From Gemmatimonadota bacterium (GTDB lineage: Bacteria > Gemmatimonadota > Gemmatimonadetes > Longimicrobiales > Gaopeijiaceae), in contig JAPPNM010000088.1 in NCBI GenBank assembly GCA_028873825.1, positions 1-36,944 on the forward strand: a stretch of 36,944 nt of DNA, written 5' to 3'. Position numbers and translations under genes: made by a program. Positions within the stretch are counted from its first letter, which is position 1, and the number at the start of each line of letters is the position of its first letter. The notes beneath the pieces are model-generated. The model was not told where the DNA came from. It saw only the letters and a list, made by a program, of their open reading frames with translations, and did no database searches. Shown here in pieces: positions 1-7,961 of this stretch.

Positions 1-138
1 GCCGGGGGACCAGCCGACGCCGCCGTATCCGGGGGCGGGCTCGCCGACGGTGCCGCTCGCGGGCGGATCGCAGGGGGCGCCGGTCAGCACCTCGCAGATC
101 AGGCGTTCGAGACCCTGTTCGGACGTGTCCGTGGTCAT
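1..138 (-). CDS. hsdR: Type I restriction enzyme subunit R, N-terminal end only
   Basis: The reverse strand opens with ATG at 138 and stays open for 46 codons to the window edge. The product begins MTTDTSEQGLERLI and contains the GYGGVGW segment that I associate with the N-terminus of HsdR-type restriction subunits. It starts one base after the stop of the upstream PIN-like gene, as the last visible member of the hsdM-hsdS operon. HsdR would be the ATP-dependent translocase and nuclease of the complex. Only the extreme N-terminus is visible, so the nuclease and helicase motifs cannot be checked; the call rests on the N-terminal pattern and the operon position. Confidence 0.75.
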   Translation of the reverse strand, partial: MTTDTSEQGLERLICEVLTGAPCDPPASGTVGEPAPGYGGVGWSPG

Positions 139-139
139 G

Positions 140-469
140 TCACCGGGCAAATGGGATCGGCACCTCGACGGCTTGGCCCGGACGAACCGCCTCGATGGCC
201 TTGGCGGTCTCCTCGGTGCGGAGGCGAATCTGGTTCCAATCCGTGGACAGCAGCACGACGAGCCCGATTCGCCACCGGGTCAGATTCTGTTGGTGGGGCA
301 GGCTCTGGTCGGTCGTCACCAAGACCTCGTATCCTTCCCGCTCGGCAAGATCGAGCAACTCGCCGTTGCCCTTCCCGGACCACCCCTTCTCCGCCAGCGT
401 GTCCACGGAGTGGCCCGGCAGGCGTCTACGCAACGGCGCGGGCGTACCTTGATCGAACAGCAGCTTCAA
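140..469 (-). CDS. DUF5615-like PIN-fold toxin candidate
   Basis: This 109-residue protein starts at TTG (469), overlapping the TGA of the upstream DUF433 gene as TTGA. It begins MKLLFDQGTP and carries D6, N35/E37 and D54 in TTDQSL, the acidic layout of the small PIN-like DUF5615 family usually paired with DUF433 proteins. PIN proteins are metal-dependent ribonucleases, so the likely role is the toxin of a toxin-antitoxin pair. The unusual context is its position inside a type I RM operon, between hsdS and hsdR, with overlaps or one-base gaps on both sides, so it would be co-translated with them. The ORF track extends further upstream (to 685), but that part is the DUF433 gene read in another frame. 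Confidence 0.8.
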   Translation of the reverse strand: MKLLFDQGTPAPLRRRLPGHSVDTLAEKGWSGKGNGELLDLAEREGYEVLVTTDQSLPHQQNLTRWRIGLVVLLSTDWNQIRLRTEETAKAIEAVRPGQAVEVPIPFAR

Positions 470-693
470 CGGGCCAACGCCGTTCTCAGCGTGTTCGCCT
501 CGTGTTCGAGCACCGCCCTGACCTGCCGTTCCTCGACCCCCGGAAACCACTCGACGAACTCTTCGACGGTGGCTCCGCTGGCCAGATTCTCGTAGAGCGC
601 GAAGAGGGGAATCCGCGTGCCCGAAAAAACCCAGGCTCCGCTCACCTTGCCCGGCGTCCGCTCTACGGCCGGGCACTCGTTCCAATCCGTCAT
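466..693 (-). CDS. DUF433-family antitoxin candidate
   Basis: This 75-residue protein starts at ATG 693, sharing ATGA with the hsdS stop. The core TRIPLFALYENLASGATVEE followed by FVEWFPGVEERQVRAVLEH is the typical DUF433 winged-helix pattern. DUF433 proteins commonly precede DUF5615 PIN-like proteins and are taken to be their antitoxins and DNA-binding regulators. The next gene overlaps its stop. The larger 205-residue ORF in the track is read-through upstream in the hsdS region and is not supported by any start signal. Confidence 0.82.
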   Translation of the reverse strand: MTDWNECPAVERTPGKVSGAWVFSGTRIPLFALYENLASGATVEEFVEWFPGVEERQVRAVLEHEANTLRTALAR

Positions 694-2123
694 GGTACGG
701 CCTCCTTCATCATGTCGCTTTCGGTCGAATGTGGGTTCGATTCGGTGGGGATGGTGCCGGCCCGGTCGCGGTCGGCCGCGAGCAGGGCCGTCTCGGGTAG
801 CTTGGCCGCCGCCTCGCGCACGTCGAGCTTGCCGGTCACGACATCGGCGATCAGGCGGGTGCGGTACTCTCGGAGCAAGGCGATCTGGCGCGCGACCGTC
901 GTTCGGCGCGCTGACAGGCGGCGCTCCGCCGCTGCGAGGAAGCGGGCTATGGCCGTCTGCTCGGTCAGTGGTGGCAGTGGGACAGCCAAGTACTTGAGGC
1001 CGCTGGAGTAAATGTGCATCACCGTAATGCCTCGCCCCATACGAGCCTTCTGGGAAGCTGCTCGTCGGCAATCGGTGCTCCAACCCATGAACTCGGCGTC
1101 AACGCCGATGGTGGGCCGAAAGACGATCACGTCGCCGCCGCAAACCGTCGATCCCCTAATGAGATTGACCGCCGATTTCCCGATTTCCTCCAAGGTCTCG
1201 CCCGACCCGGCGAACAGAACGTCACCGTAGCGAACGGGCGTGTATGCCCCTGCTCGGTGAGTGGCGACGCAAGCCTTGCTCTCGGTGATTCGGAACTGGT
1301 GTCTCGTATAGAGATCGCCGTAGCGGACGCAAGGCACCCCCTGCGCGGTTACGTCAGCCTTGGTTCCTCCGCTTCCCTTGAAGAACCGTCCAAACGTCCC
1401 TAGCGATCGCACCTCCCAATGCTCCGGCACCTCCCCCAGCCACTCCACCCCGGAGTCCTTGTAGGCCGGATAGGGCTGGCCGGTTCGGACATCGATCCGG
1501 CCCGTGACGGCCTCGTGGATGGTCGTCCGCCTCTCCTCCTCCAGAAGCTCGATCAGCCGCTCCTTCGCACGGATGTACCGCCGGATCCGATGGTCGGCGT
1601 CGTCCAGGAAGCGGGTGATGGCAGTTTGCTCCCGAGCCGGTGGAAGCGGAAGGCGGGAGCGAGCTAGCTTCGCGTAGTCGATGTTCTGTCCTTGGCGAAT
1701 ACCAGTGACGAAGAGCGACAGGTTCTCGACATACGGAGCCGACTTGAACAAGTGTGAGAGATATCCATGATCTTCGGGATGCACGGGGAAGAGCACCGTG
1801 TAGGCTGGACTGATGATACCTTGCTCGCGTGCGAATTCGATCCCGCCCTGAAACGACCGAAGGCTGATTACGAAGTCGCCAACCCGCACCAGCTTCAGCA
1901 GGTGTAGGTCCTTCAACGCGAGAACCGTGCGGTTCTCGTACTGCTCCTTCCGCACGACGCCCTTCGTCTGAGTCGCGGCTAGCAGAGGTTCATCCGGGAA
2001 CCCCTTCTCAGTACGCTGCTTCAACAGAGTCTTGGTTCGCCGCAGTTCCCAATGCTCCGGCACATCGCCCAGCCACTCCACACCGGAGTCCTTGTAGGCC
2101 GGATAGGATTGCAGCGCGGTCAT
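690..2123 (-). CDS. hsdS: Type I restriction-modification specificity subunit S
   Basis: The product is 477 residues, starting at ATG 2123 (MTALQSYPAYKDSGVEW). It has two target-recognition halves, each opening with a near-identical YPAYKDSGVEWLG-VPEHWE block (about residue 8 and residue 215) and each ending in an EQTAI-RFL helix region. This is the usual two-TRD architecture that reads the two halves of the DNA target and docks HsdM and HsdR. I chose this start because the ORF-track extension upstream lies in the preceding antitoxin gene. The stop overlaps the next start (ATGA). The two repeated blocks are also nearly identical as DNA (about 1416-1470 and 2049-2108), which would allow domain exchange. 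Confidence 0.93.
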   Translation of the reverse strand: MTALQSYPAYKDSGVEWLGDVPEHWELRRTKTLLKQRTEKGFPDEPLLAATQTKGVVRKEQYENRTVLALKDLHLLKLVRVGDFVISLRSFQGGIEFAREQGIISPAYTVLFPVHPEDHGYLSHLFKSAPYVENLSLFVTGIRQGQNIDYAKLARSRLPLPPAREQTAITRFLDDADHRIRRYIRAKERLIELLEEERRTTIHEAVTGRIDVRTGQPYPAYKDSGVEWLGEVPEHWEVRSLGTFGRFFKGSGGTKADVTAQGVPCVRYGDLYTRHQFRITESKACVATHRAGAYTPVRYGDVLFAGSGETLEEIGKSAVNLIRGSTVCGGDVIVFRPTIGVDAEFMGWSTDCRRAASQKARMGRGITVMHIYSSGLKYLAVPLPPLTEQTAIARFLAAAERRLSARRTTVARQIALLREYRTRLIADVVTGKLDVREAAAKLPETALLAADRDRAGTIPTESNPHSTESDMMKEAVP

Positions 2124-2142
2124 GGTCGGCAGGCCTACGGCC

Positions 2143-2379
2143 TCAAGACGGGAAGGCTGCGCCACGCCGACCGGCGACCGGAGCCAAGCCTCGGTCGCCC
2201 GTCGGCGCTTCGCGGCTATCGAACAGTTCCGCCAGAAACGGATCCGTCGGCCGCCGGTCCTCGAACCAACGCACCAGTTCCTCTTGGGACATGTCCCGGA
2301 TCTCTGCGCTGATGCGGTCACGGGTACGGCGCGTCCACTTCACGCAGTCGAACGCCTTCTCTCCTGCCTCAGTCTTCAT
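2143..2379 (-). CDS. Small antitoxin-like protein paired with the PIN domain
   Basis: The gene encodes 78 residues from ATG 2379 with AGGAG seven to eight bases upstream, overlapping the 3' end of the hsdM-PIN gene. The core KAFDCVKWTRRTRDRISAEI with MSQEELVRWFEDR resembles short proteins often found directly downstream of stand-alone PIN genes of the same type as the HsdM tail, so I read it as the cognate antitoxin. The C-terminal 25 residues (after PFLAELFDS) look unrelated. It sits between hsdM and hsdS, with only about 20 bases to the hsdS start. The TTG start in the track (2385) is less likely than the ATG. Confidence 0.65.
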   Translation of the reverse strand: MKTEAGEKAFDCVKWTRRTRDRISAEIRDMSQEELVRWFEDRRPTDPFLAELFDSREAPTGDRGLAPVAGRRGAAFPS

Positions 2380-4975
2380 TCTCAAGCTCCTTCGGGCTCC
2401 GGATCTCCACCGGAAGATACCCCATCCGGCGGTTCACGTCGGCGTATTGCCGGATCCGACTCAGGTTTACCATGTGGCGGAAGTTCCAGCTCGCCAGCAC
2501 GTCCACCCCGGACACGGTCGCGGCGGCGATGTGCTGGGCATCGGCGCGCATTCCCTTGCCGAGCGCTCCGCTCTCGACGTAGCGGTCCGCGAGTTCCCTG
2601 ATCTCGCCCGTGATGGCGACCACCTCCACGTTGTCGGCCCCCACGGCCCGGAGCACATCCCGGACCGCTTGGGGCGCACGTTCCAGTTCCTGAAGCGTAA
2701 CCGCCGACAAGACCAGGGTCACCTCGCCCCGCGCACACCGCTCCATCAGCCTCCGGGACGACTCCCGGAACTCGTCGTCCTCGCAGCCGCCGATCACGGA
2801 TGTGTCGGCGTAGACGCGCATCTTCGGGTAGACGGGAACCGGCTCACGCCCCGGCAATCCCTCCAGCAGTCCCTCCGCCTCGCGCTCGACGGCCGCGATC
2901 TCGGCCCGGATCTCATCAAGCGTCCGCATCGGCTCGGGCTTGTGGAAGTAACGATTGAAGCTGATCTCGTAGCCGGTCTTCACGCTCTTCGCGACGTACC
3001 AGGCGTCCCCGGCGTAGGGGAGCACCTCGCGCCGCAGGAACCCCTCGATCCCGTTCGCTTCCTTCAGAGGGATCTGCTCGGTGTCCCTGAGCGCCGTGTC
3101 CGGTTCGTATTCGACTACGCGAGTCTTCGGGCCATCGCGCGACTGGAACAGCCCCCGGATCGGGTCGGGCGCGGCACCTCGCCGCTGGACCTTCTTGACC
3201 ACCGGATCGCCCTCCTCGTCCCGCTCGGCCAGCGCGGTCTGCAACAACTTCCTGCGCTTGGCGGTGAGCTTGACGCGGCGACCGGACATGTCGGCCTTGA
3301 GCATGTCGAGAAAGGCGTTGAAGTCGAAGTGAGGCCCCCGGCCGAGCGTTTCGGCCACCCGCTCGACGGCATCCGCGAGTGGCTCCTCCCCGGCACCGCT
3401 GCACGTCTCGGAGAACGCGGCGCGTCGCTCGGGCGACAGGTCCACCTTCAGCCGGAGCGGTCGCTCGACCGTCACCTTCCAATACCCGAACTCCTCGTTG
3501 TCGAAGATCCTGCTCTCCTCCGACTGCTCGAAGTCGAGGAACCCCCGGCAGATCCGCTCGATGTTGTCTGGACCGAGTTCGCAGTTCTTCTGCCCCAGGT
3601 TCTTCCTGAGCGGACGGAACCACTTGGTTGCGTCGATCAACTGAACCTTGCCCCGCCGGTGCTCGGGCTTCCGGTTCGTGAGCACCCAGACGTAGGTGGC
3701 GATTCCCGTGTTGTAGAACATGTTGAGCGGCAGGGCGACGATGGCCTCCAGCCAGTCGCTCTCGATGATCCACCGCCGGATGTTGCTCTCGCCTTGGCCA
3801 GCCGAGCCGGTGAACAGCGAACTGCCGTTGTGGACCTCGGCGATCCGGCTGCCGAGCGGCGTGTCCCGCTTCATCTTCGAGAGCTTGTTGGCCAGAAAGA
3901 GCATCTGGCCGTCGCTGGATCGGGTGACCAGCGAGTATTCGGGATCGCCCGCGTGCTCGATCACGAAGCGCGGATCACGCATGTCCTTCTTGCCGCCCAT
4001 CCGTTCGAGGTCCGTCTTCCAACTCTTGCCGTACGGCGGGTTAGAGAGCATGAAGTCGAACTCCCGCGTCGGAAACGCATCGTTCGAAAGCGTCGAGTAC
4101 TCCGGGCCGCCCACGATGTTGTCGGCGGCCTCGCCCTCGCCCTTGAGTAGCAGGTCGGCCTTGCAGATCGCGTAGGTCTCGGCGTTGATCTCCTGACCCC
4201 AGAGGTGTGTGGACACCTGCTTCCCCCGCTCCTCCGCGAACCCATGCAGCACGTCCTCCGCCACGGTCAGCATCCCGCCGGTCCCGCACGCACCGTCGTA
4301 GAGCATGTAGGTGCCGGACTCGATCCGGTCGGCGATCGGCTCGAACACGAGCCTTGCCATAAGCGTCACGGCGTCGCGCGGGGTGAAGTGCTCGCCCGCC
4401 TCCTCGTTGTTCTCCTCGTTGAAGCGCCGGATCAGTTCCTCGAAGACCGTGCCCATGCCGTGGTTGTCGAGGCCGGCGTGACGGACCGTGCCATCGGTCT
4501 CCATCACCGGATCGGGACTGAGGTTGATCTCAGGCGATGTCAGCTTCTCGATCAGCGAACCCAAGGCATCCGCCCGGTCGAGGCGCGGGATCTGGTTGCG
4601 GAACTCGAAGTTGCGGAGGATGTCCTGGACGTTGGAAGAGAACCCGTCCAGATAGTCCGCGAAGTCGGCCCGGAGCTGCTGCCGTCCGGCCCGCGCCCGG
4701 AGGTCGCGGAGCGTGAACTGCGAGGTGTTGTGAAAGGCCTGTCCAGCCGCTTGCCGGAGCGCGGCGTCCTGGTTCGCGACTCCGGCGGCGTCCAGCGTGG
4801 CCTTCATGTCGAGGACGGCCCGCTTGGAGGGCTCCAGCACCGCGTCCAGCCGCCGGAGCACCGTCATCGGCAGGATCACGTCGCGGTACTTGCCGCGCAC
4901 GTAGACATCCCGGAGCACGTCGTCCGCGATGCCCCAGATGTAGTTGGCGATCCAGTTCAGGTTGGGTGCGGTCAT
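2369..4975 (-). CDS. hsdM: Type I RM modification subunit fused to a C-terminal PIN domain
   Basis: This is an 868-residue protein. Residues 1 to about 700 form an N6-adenine methyltransferase of the HsdM type: an N-terminal helical region beginning MTAPNLNWIANYIWG, the SAM motif DGACGTGGML and the catalytic NPPY motif. It would methylate adenines within the HsdMS complex. From residue 719 (MRVYADTSVIGG) to the end there is a complete PIN domain of 150 residues with D6, E45, D94 and D107 of that domain in the expected spacing. HsdM proteins normally end near the LEGL helix just before this point. There is no stop or frameshift between the parts, although an internal start at 2821 could also yield a free PIN protein. 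It heads the operon; the small gene behind it is a likely antitoxin. Confidence 0.93.
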   Translation of the reverse strand: MTAPNLNWIANYIWGIADDVLRDVYVRGKYRDVILPMTVLRRLDAVLEPSKRAVLDMKATLDAAGVANQDAALRQAAGQAFHNTSQFTLRDLRARAGRQQLRADFADYLDGFSSNVQDILRNFEFRNQIPRLDRADALGSLIEKLTSPEINLSPDPVMETDGTVRHAGLDNHGMGTVFEELIRRFNEENNEEAGEHFTPRDAVTLMARLVFEPIADRIESGTYMLYDGACGTGGMLTVAEDVLHGFAEERGKQVSTHLWGQEINAETYAICKADLLLKGEGEAADNIVGGPEYSTLSNDAFPTREFDFMLSNPPYGKSWKTDLERMGGKKDMRDPRFVIEHAGDPEYSLVTRSSDGQMLFLANKLSKMKRDTPLGSRIAEVHNGSSLFTGSAGQGESNIRRWIIESDWLEAIVALPLNMFYNTGIATYVWVLTNRKPEHRRGKVQLIDATKWFRPLRKNLGQKNCELGPDNIERICRGFLDFEQSEESRIFDNEEFGYWKVTVERPLRLKVDLSPERRAAFSETCSGAGEEPLADAVERVAETLGRGPHFDFNAFLDMLKADMSGRRVKLTAKRRKLLQTALAERDEEGDPVVKKVQRRGAAPDPIRGLFQSRDGPKTRVVEYEPDTALRDTEQIPLKEANGIEGFLRREVLPYAGDAWYVAKSVKTGYEISFNRYFHKPEPMRTLDEIRAEIAAVEREAEGLLEGLPGREPVPVYPKMRVYADTSVIGGCEDDEFRESSRRLMERCARGEVTLVLSAVTLQELERAPQAVRDVLRAVGADNVEVVAITGEIRELADRYVESGALGKGMRADAQHIAAATVSGVDVLASWNFRHMVNLSRIRQYADVNRRMGYLPVEIRSPKELENED

Positions 4976-5303
4976 GTCGAGGAATCGTTAGTGGCTTTCA
5001 GGAAGGGCTTCCGCCTAGGTCGCCGAGGAAACCCCGTTACGATAACGTACCGACCACGGAGGGGCCTTGGTAGCGGGCTGCGGGAGCGACGTTTGTCACG
5101 AGAGGGAGAACCGGTCGCGCGGTGTTGCCGACGGTTCGTCGTTGAGACACGGCCAACGACATCCCACTCCTTCAAGGCTGATCCTCGGGCGCGAATCCCG
5201 TTCTAGCTCCATAGTGTGTTGTCCTCATCGGGCGCTCTTCGCATCTTTCACATCCGGTTCCTCCTACCCTCTGAAGGATGCCCTTAAAGCACCGGTCACC
5301 GAC
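4976..5303. promoter_or_regulatory. Divergent intergenic region between hsdM and the kinase gene
   Basis: About 330 bases separate the two divergent starts, so both promoters must lie here. The only clear symmetric element I see is CGTTA-CGA-TAACG at 5035-5047, about 60 bases upstream of hsdM, a possible operator. No strong promoter boxes can be assigned by eye. The ORF-track reading frames across it (4205-5206 and 4972-5175) have no family features. Confidence 0.4.
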
Positions 5304-6737
5304 ATGCTAGAGTTCCAGCCACCGCGGGTCCTAAGTCTCCGCCAGCAATGGTGTGTCGGGGAACAGGTGGGATCCGGCGGCTTTGGCCGCGTCCACGTGA
5401 TTGAGTCGGAGGGCGTGGCCCCCCATGTAGCCAAGTTCATCCCGAAGGACCCAGGCGCTGATCGGGAGCTTCTGTTTCCACGATTCCCAGGTATCCGGAA
5501 TGTCGTACCCGTTGCCGATACCGGAGAGTGGGAAGCCTACTGGATCATCGTCATGCCGAAGGCCGAAATGTCCTTGGCTGACCTCCTATCCAATGCCGGA
5601 GGCCCCCTGCCCGAGGACCAAGCGACGCCCATCCTTCTCGACATGGCCGAGGCATTGGCATCCATGAAGGACCACGTCGTGCATCGTGACGTCAAGCCAG
5701 CCAACATCCTCTTCCTGGACGGTCGCTGGCGTTTGGCGGACTTCGGTATTTCCCGCTACGCCGAGGCAACCACCGCCAAGAATACACGGAAGTTCGCTTG
5801 GACCCCTCCGTACGCGGCACCGGAACGGTGGAGAGAGGAAAGGGCGACTAGCGCGACCGATGTCTACGCGTTTGGCTGTGTAGCATACCATCTCTTGGCG
5901 GGCCACCCTCCATTCGGCGGGCCGGAGTCCCATGACTATCGGAGGCAACACTTGGACGACGCGCCTGCACCGATCCCGAACGTCGCCCCCGAAATGGCTT
6001 CTCTCGTAGACGAGTGCCTCACGAAAGCACCGTGGGCACGACCGGATCCCGAGAGCATACTGTCCAGACTGAAGCGGGTTGGCGGCTCGCAAACTGAAGG
6101 CGCACGCAGACTTCAGGAAGCCAATTCCCAAGTAGTTCGGCAGCAGGTGGAACGAGCCAGCATCGAATCGGCAGCCCAGTCCGAGCGAGAGCGCAAGGGC
6201 GGGCTGAGGGAAGCCGCTGAGAAGTCGCTTATGCGGATTGTGACGATGCTCCACGACCAGATTCGGAGTCTGGCGTCGGCGAGCGTTGCCGACAGGCCAA
6301 GTACGAACGGGTGGCGGGCCAGTTTGGGTAGGGCAGCCCTCAGCGTCGCGGCTTTTTCTCAAGCGGACGAGGTGTTCGCGCCTCTCGGCGATGTCAAGTG
6401 GGAGATTCTCGCATCCTCGACCATCGCCTTACGCACTCCCAGTGATCGAGATGGGTATGAAGGGATGGCTCATTCTCTTTGGTATTTCCGACAGAGCGAA
6501 AATGACCCCTATCGGTGGTACGAGTTGGCGTTCAAGGTCAACGCACTGTATCGCTACCGAAGTACCGTCAACCCATTTTCCCTGCCTCCGGGTAATGGTG
6601 ATGCGGAGTTCGCGCTTTCTCCGGGCATGCACAGGATTGACGTGGCAAGGCACCCAAGTCCAGTCGACCAGGGAGCGGAGGAGAACTTCGTTGAGGAGTG
6701 GATTAGCCGACTTGCAGACGCCGTTGCCGGGGCCTGA
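5304..6737 (+). CDS. Hanks-type Ser/Thr protein kinase with unknown C-terminal region
   Basis: This 477-residue protein has a full kinase domain at about residues 15-300: glycine loop GSGGFGRV (23-30), lysine in HVAKF (K44), catalytic HRDVKPANIL (127-136), DFG (146-148) and APERW. All key residues are present, so it should be active on Ser/Thr. Residues about 305-375 are rich in charged helix (possible coiled coil), and the last 110 residues form a domain I do not recognise. There is no membrane segment, unlike PknB-type receptors. The ATG at 5304 begins right before the kinase core; the ribosome site is weak and the track's longer start (5067) lacks support. It diverges from the RM operon and ends in a hairpin, so it is a single-gene unit. 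A defence or RM-regulating role is only an inference from position. Confidence 0.88.
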   Translation: MLEFQPPRVLSLRQQWCVGEQVGSGGFGRVHVIESEGVAPHVAKFIPKDPGADRELLFPRFPGIRNVVPVADTGEWEAYWIIVMPKAEMSLADLLSNAGGPLPEDQATPILLDMAEALASMKDHVVHRDVKPANILFLDGRWRLADFGISRYAEATTAKNTRKFAWTPPYAAPERWREERATSATDVYAFGCVAYHLLAGHPPFGGPESHDYRRQHLDDAPAPIPNVAPEMASLVDECLTKAPWARPDPESILSRLKRVGGSQTEGARRLQEANSQVVRQQVERASIESAAQSERERKGGLREAAEKSLMRIVTMLHDQIRSLASASVADRPSTNGWRASLGRAALSVAAFSQADEVFAPLGDVKWEILASSTIALRTPSDRDGYEGMAHSLWYFRQSENDPYRWYELAFKVNALYRYRSTVNPFSLPPGNGDAEFALSPGMHRIDVARHPSPVDQGAEENFVEEWISRLADAVAGA

Positions 6738-6768
6738 AGACAGAGGGAACCGCGACGTGTCCCTGTCT
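6738..6768 (+). terminator. Hairpin after the kinase gene
   Basis: Immediately after the kinase stop, AGACAGAGGGA pairs with TCCCTGTCT (nine pairs with one bulge group) around an 11-base loop. No T-run follows, so termination strength is uncertain. Confidence 0.45.
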
Positions 6769-6984
6769 GCCTCCCCGGTGCGGTGGGGTCGTCCTACATG
6801 CCGGGAGGATCGGTTGCGATGCCCGGCGTTTCCCGCCAAATGACGGCGATTCTCCCGCTATCGGCCCACGGTGCAGTCAGAAATGAGTCAACAGCAGGAG
6901 TGGCGGATCATGCAGTCCTGATTGAACTTACGTGACCTCCTGCCGTGATTTGAGCCTCGGGTGATCCGCATACCCCCTCGATCT

Positions 6985-7266
6985 CGTCAACTGTACCATA
7001 CATTATGTAAGCCAGACCTTACTTTCCCCGGCTCCTGCCGTTGGCGGCGCCCCGATGGAACACAGGGAGCATGCGCATTGGAAGCTCCAGCTCCGGCACC
7101 TCAGCCGATGCCGCGGGCTCGCACCGAACGACCTTATTCGGTGTTCCCGTTTCCGTGCCTGGGCGAGATCGTAGGTGGCCTGCCTGCGCACACGCGAGAG
7201 GGTGTGACGGGCGACGTCGAACACCCTTGCCGCCTCGGTCACGTTCGGCCAGCCGCCGGGGTGCAT
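6985..7266 (-). pseudogene. Relic of a higA antitoxin gene
   Basis: The reverse-strand frame reads [20 protein letters not shown] and then jumps to [19 protein letters not shown]. Compared with the intact HigA at 12093-12395, the helix-turn-helix is cut after the recognition helix and about 28 residues are missing (the [20 protein letters not shown] part). Downstream the DNA similarity to the intact locus continues through the GTCAACTGTACCATACATTA segment. No toxin gene remains upstream. The region 6769-6984 next to it shows no gene that I can support. Confidence 0.75.
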
Positions 7267-7324
7267 CAGGCTGCGATCCCGCGCTCGGGGTCGGGGGGTC
7301 CGCTACCGTACTGCCGTTGCTCGC

Positions 7325-7942
7325 TCATTCGTCCACCCCAGTTCCCAGTTGCGGCCGTCGCGCATAGCGATTGATCCACCGGACTAGGGCAGCGCGCCGG
7401 GTGCGGGTGCCGTGAAGCGCCCGGGCCATCTCGTAGAGGGACACGCCGCCGTCTGTGCGGAGGCGGTAGAAGCCTGGGGCGGAGATGGCCCCGAAAAGAT
7501 GACGCATGGTGTCGAGGTCAGCATCCAAGGGGTCGGTGGATCGGAAGAGCTGGGCGAGGTATGGGCCGGTGGGTCGGTTGAGAACGCCCGCGAGGTGGAC
7601 GCGGCAGAGATCGTCGAGGTAGCCATCGGCGGCGGATGGGCCGCCGGGTGGTAGGATGCGGAGCCGGGCGCGAGGATAGTCCCACCAGGCGAGCGGCAAA
7701 GGATCGAGGAGGGTAGTGCGTTCCGGGGTGGTGGAGTGAACGGTGGTAGGCTTGCCCGGGCCACCGATCATGGAGCCGTGTGGCCCGAGGCCTTCGGCGA
7801 CGGGATCCCCGCCCCGGAGGATGCAGTCGTCGTAGCGGTCGCGCTCGTACCGTGCGATGAGCTCCTCGTCGCTGGGAACGCGGTGCGGGTGGGAAATGGG
7901 AGGGTCGTAGTAGTAGGTGCGAACCAGGTCGTAGTTGATCAT
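7325..7942 (-). CDS. Hypothetical protein downstream of the AbiEii-like gene
   Basis: This 205-residue protein starts at ATG 7942 (MINYDLVRTYYYDPP), 19 bases after the stop of the AbiEii-like gene, and is therefore likely co-transcribed with it. The N-terminal half is rich in proline and charged residues; the C-terminal half contains regular helices and ends in a basic stretch (RRAALVRWINRYARR). I do not recognise the family. The ORF-track start at 8089 lies within the upstream gene and is rejected. It may be a partner or antitoxin of the nucleotidyltransferase, but nothing in the sequence proves this. Confidence 0.6.
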   Translation of the reverse strand: MINYDLVRTYYYDPPISHPHRVPSDEELIARYERDRYDDCILRGGDPVAEGLGPHGSMIGGPGKPTTVHSTTPERTTLLDPLPLAWWDYPRARLRILPPGGPSAADGYLDDLCRVHLAGVLNRPTGPYLAQLFRSTDPLDADLDTMRHLFGAISAPGFYRLRTDGGVSLYEMARALHGTRTRRAALVRWINRYARRPQLGTGVDE

Positions 7943-7961
7943 CGTGGAATTCCCGGGCGGG

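Noticed and set aside
2291-4150. 619-residue plus-strand ORF opposite hsdM
   Set aside because: Pure antisense shadow of hsdM at high GC; no domain pattern.
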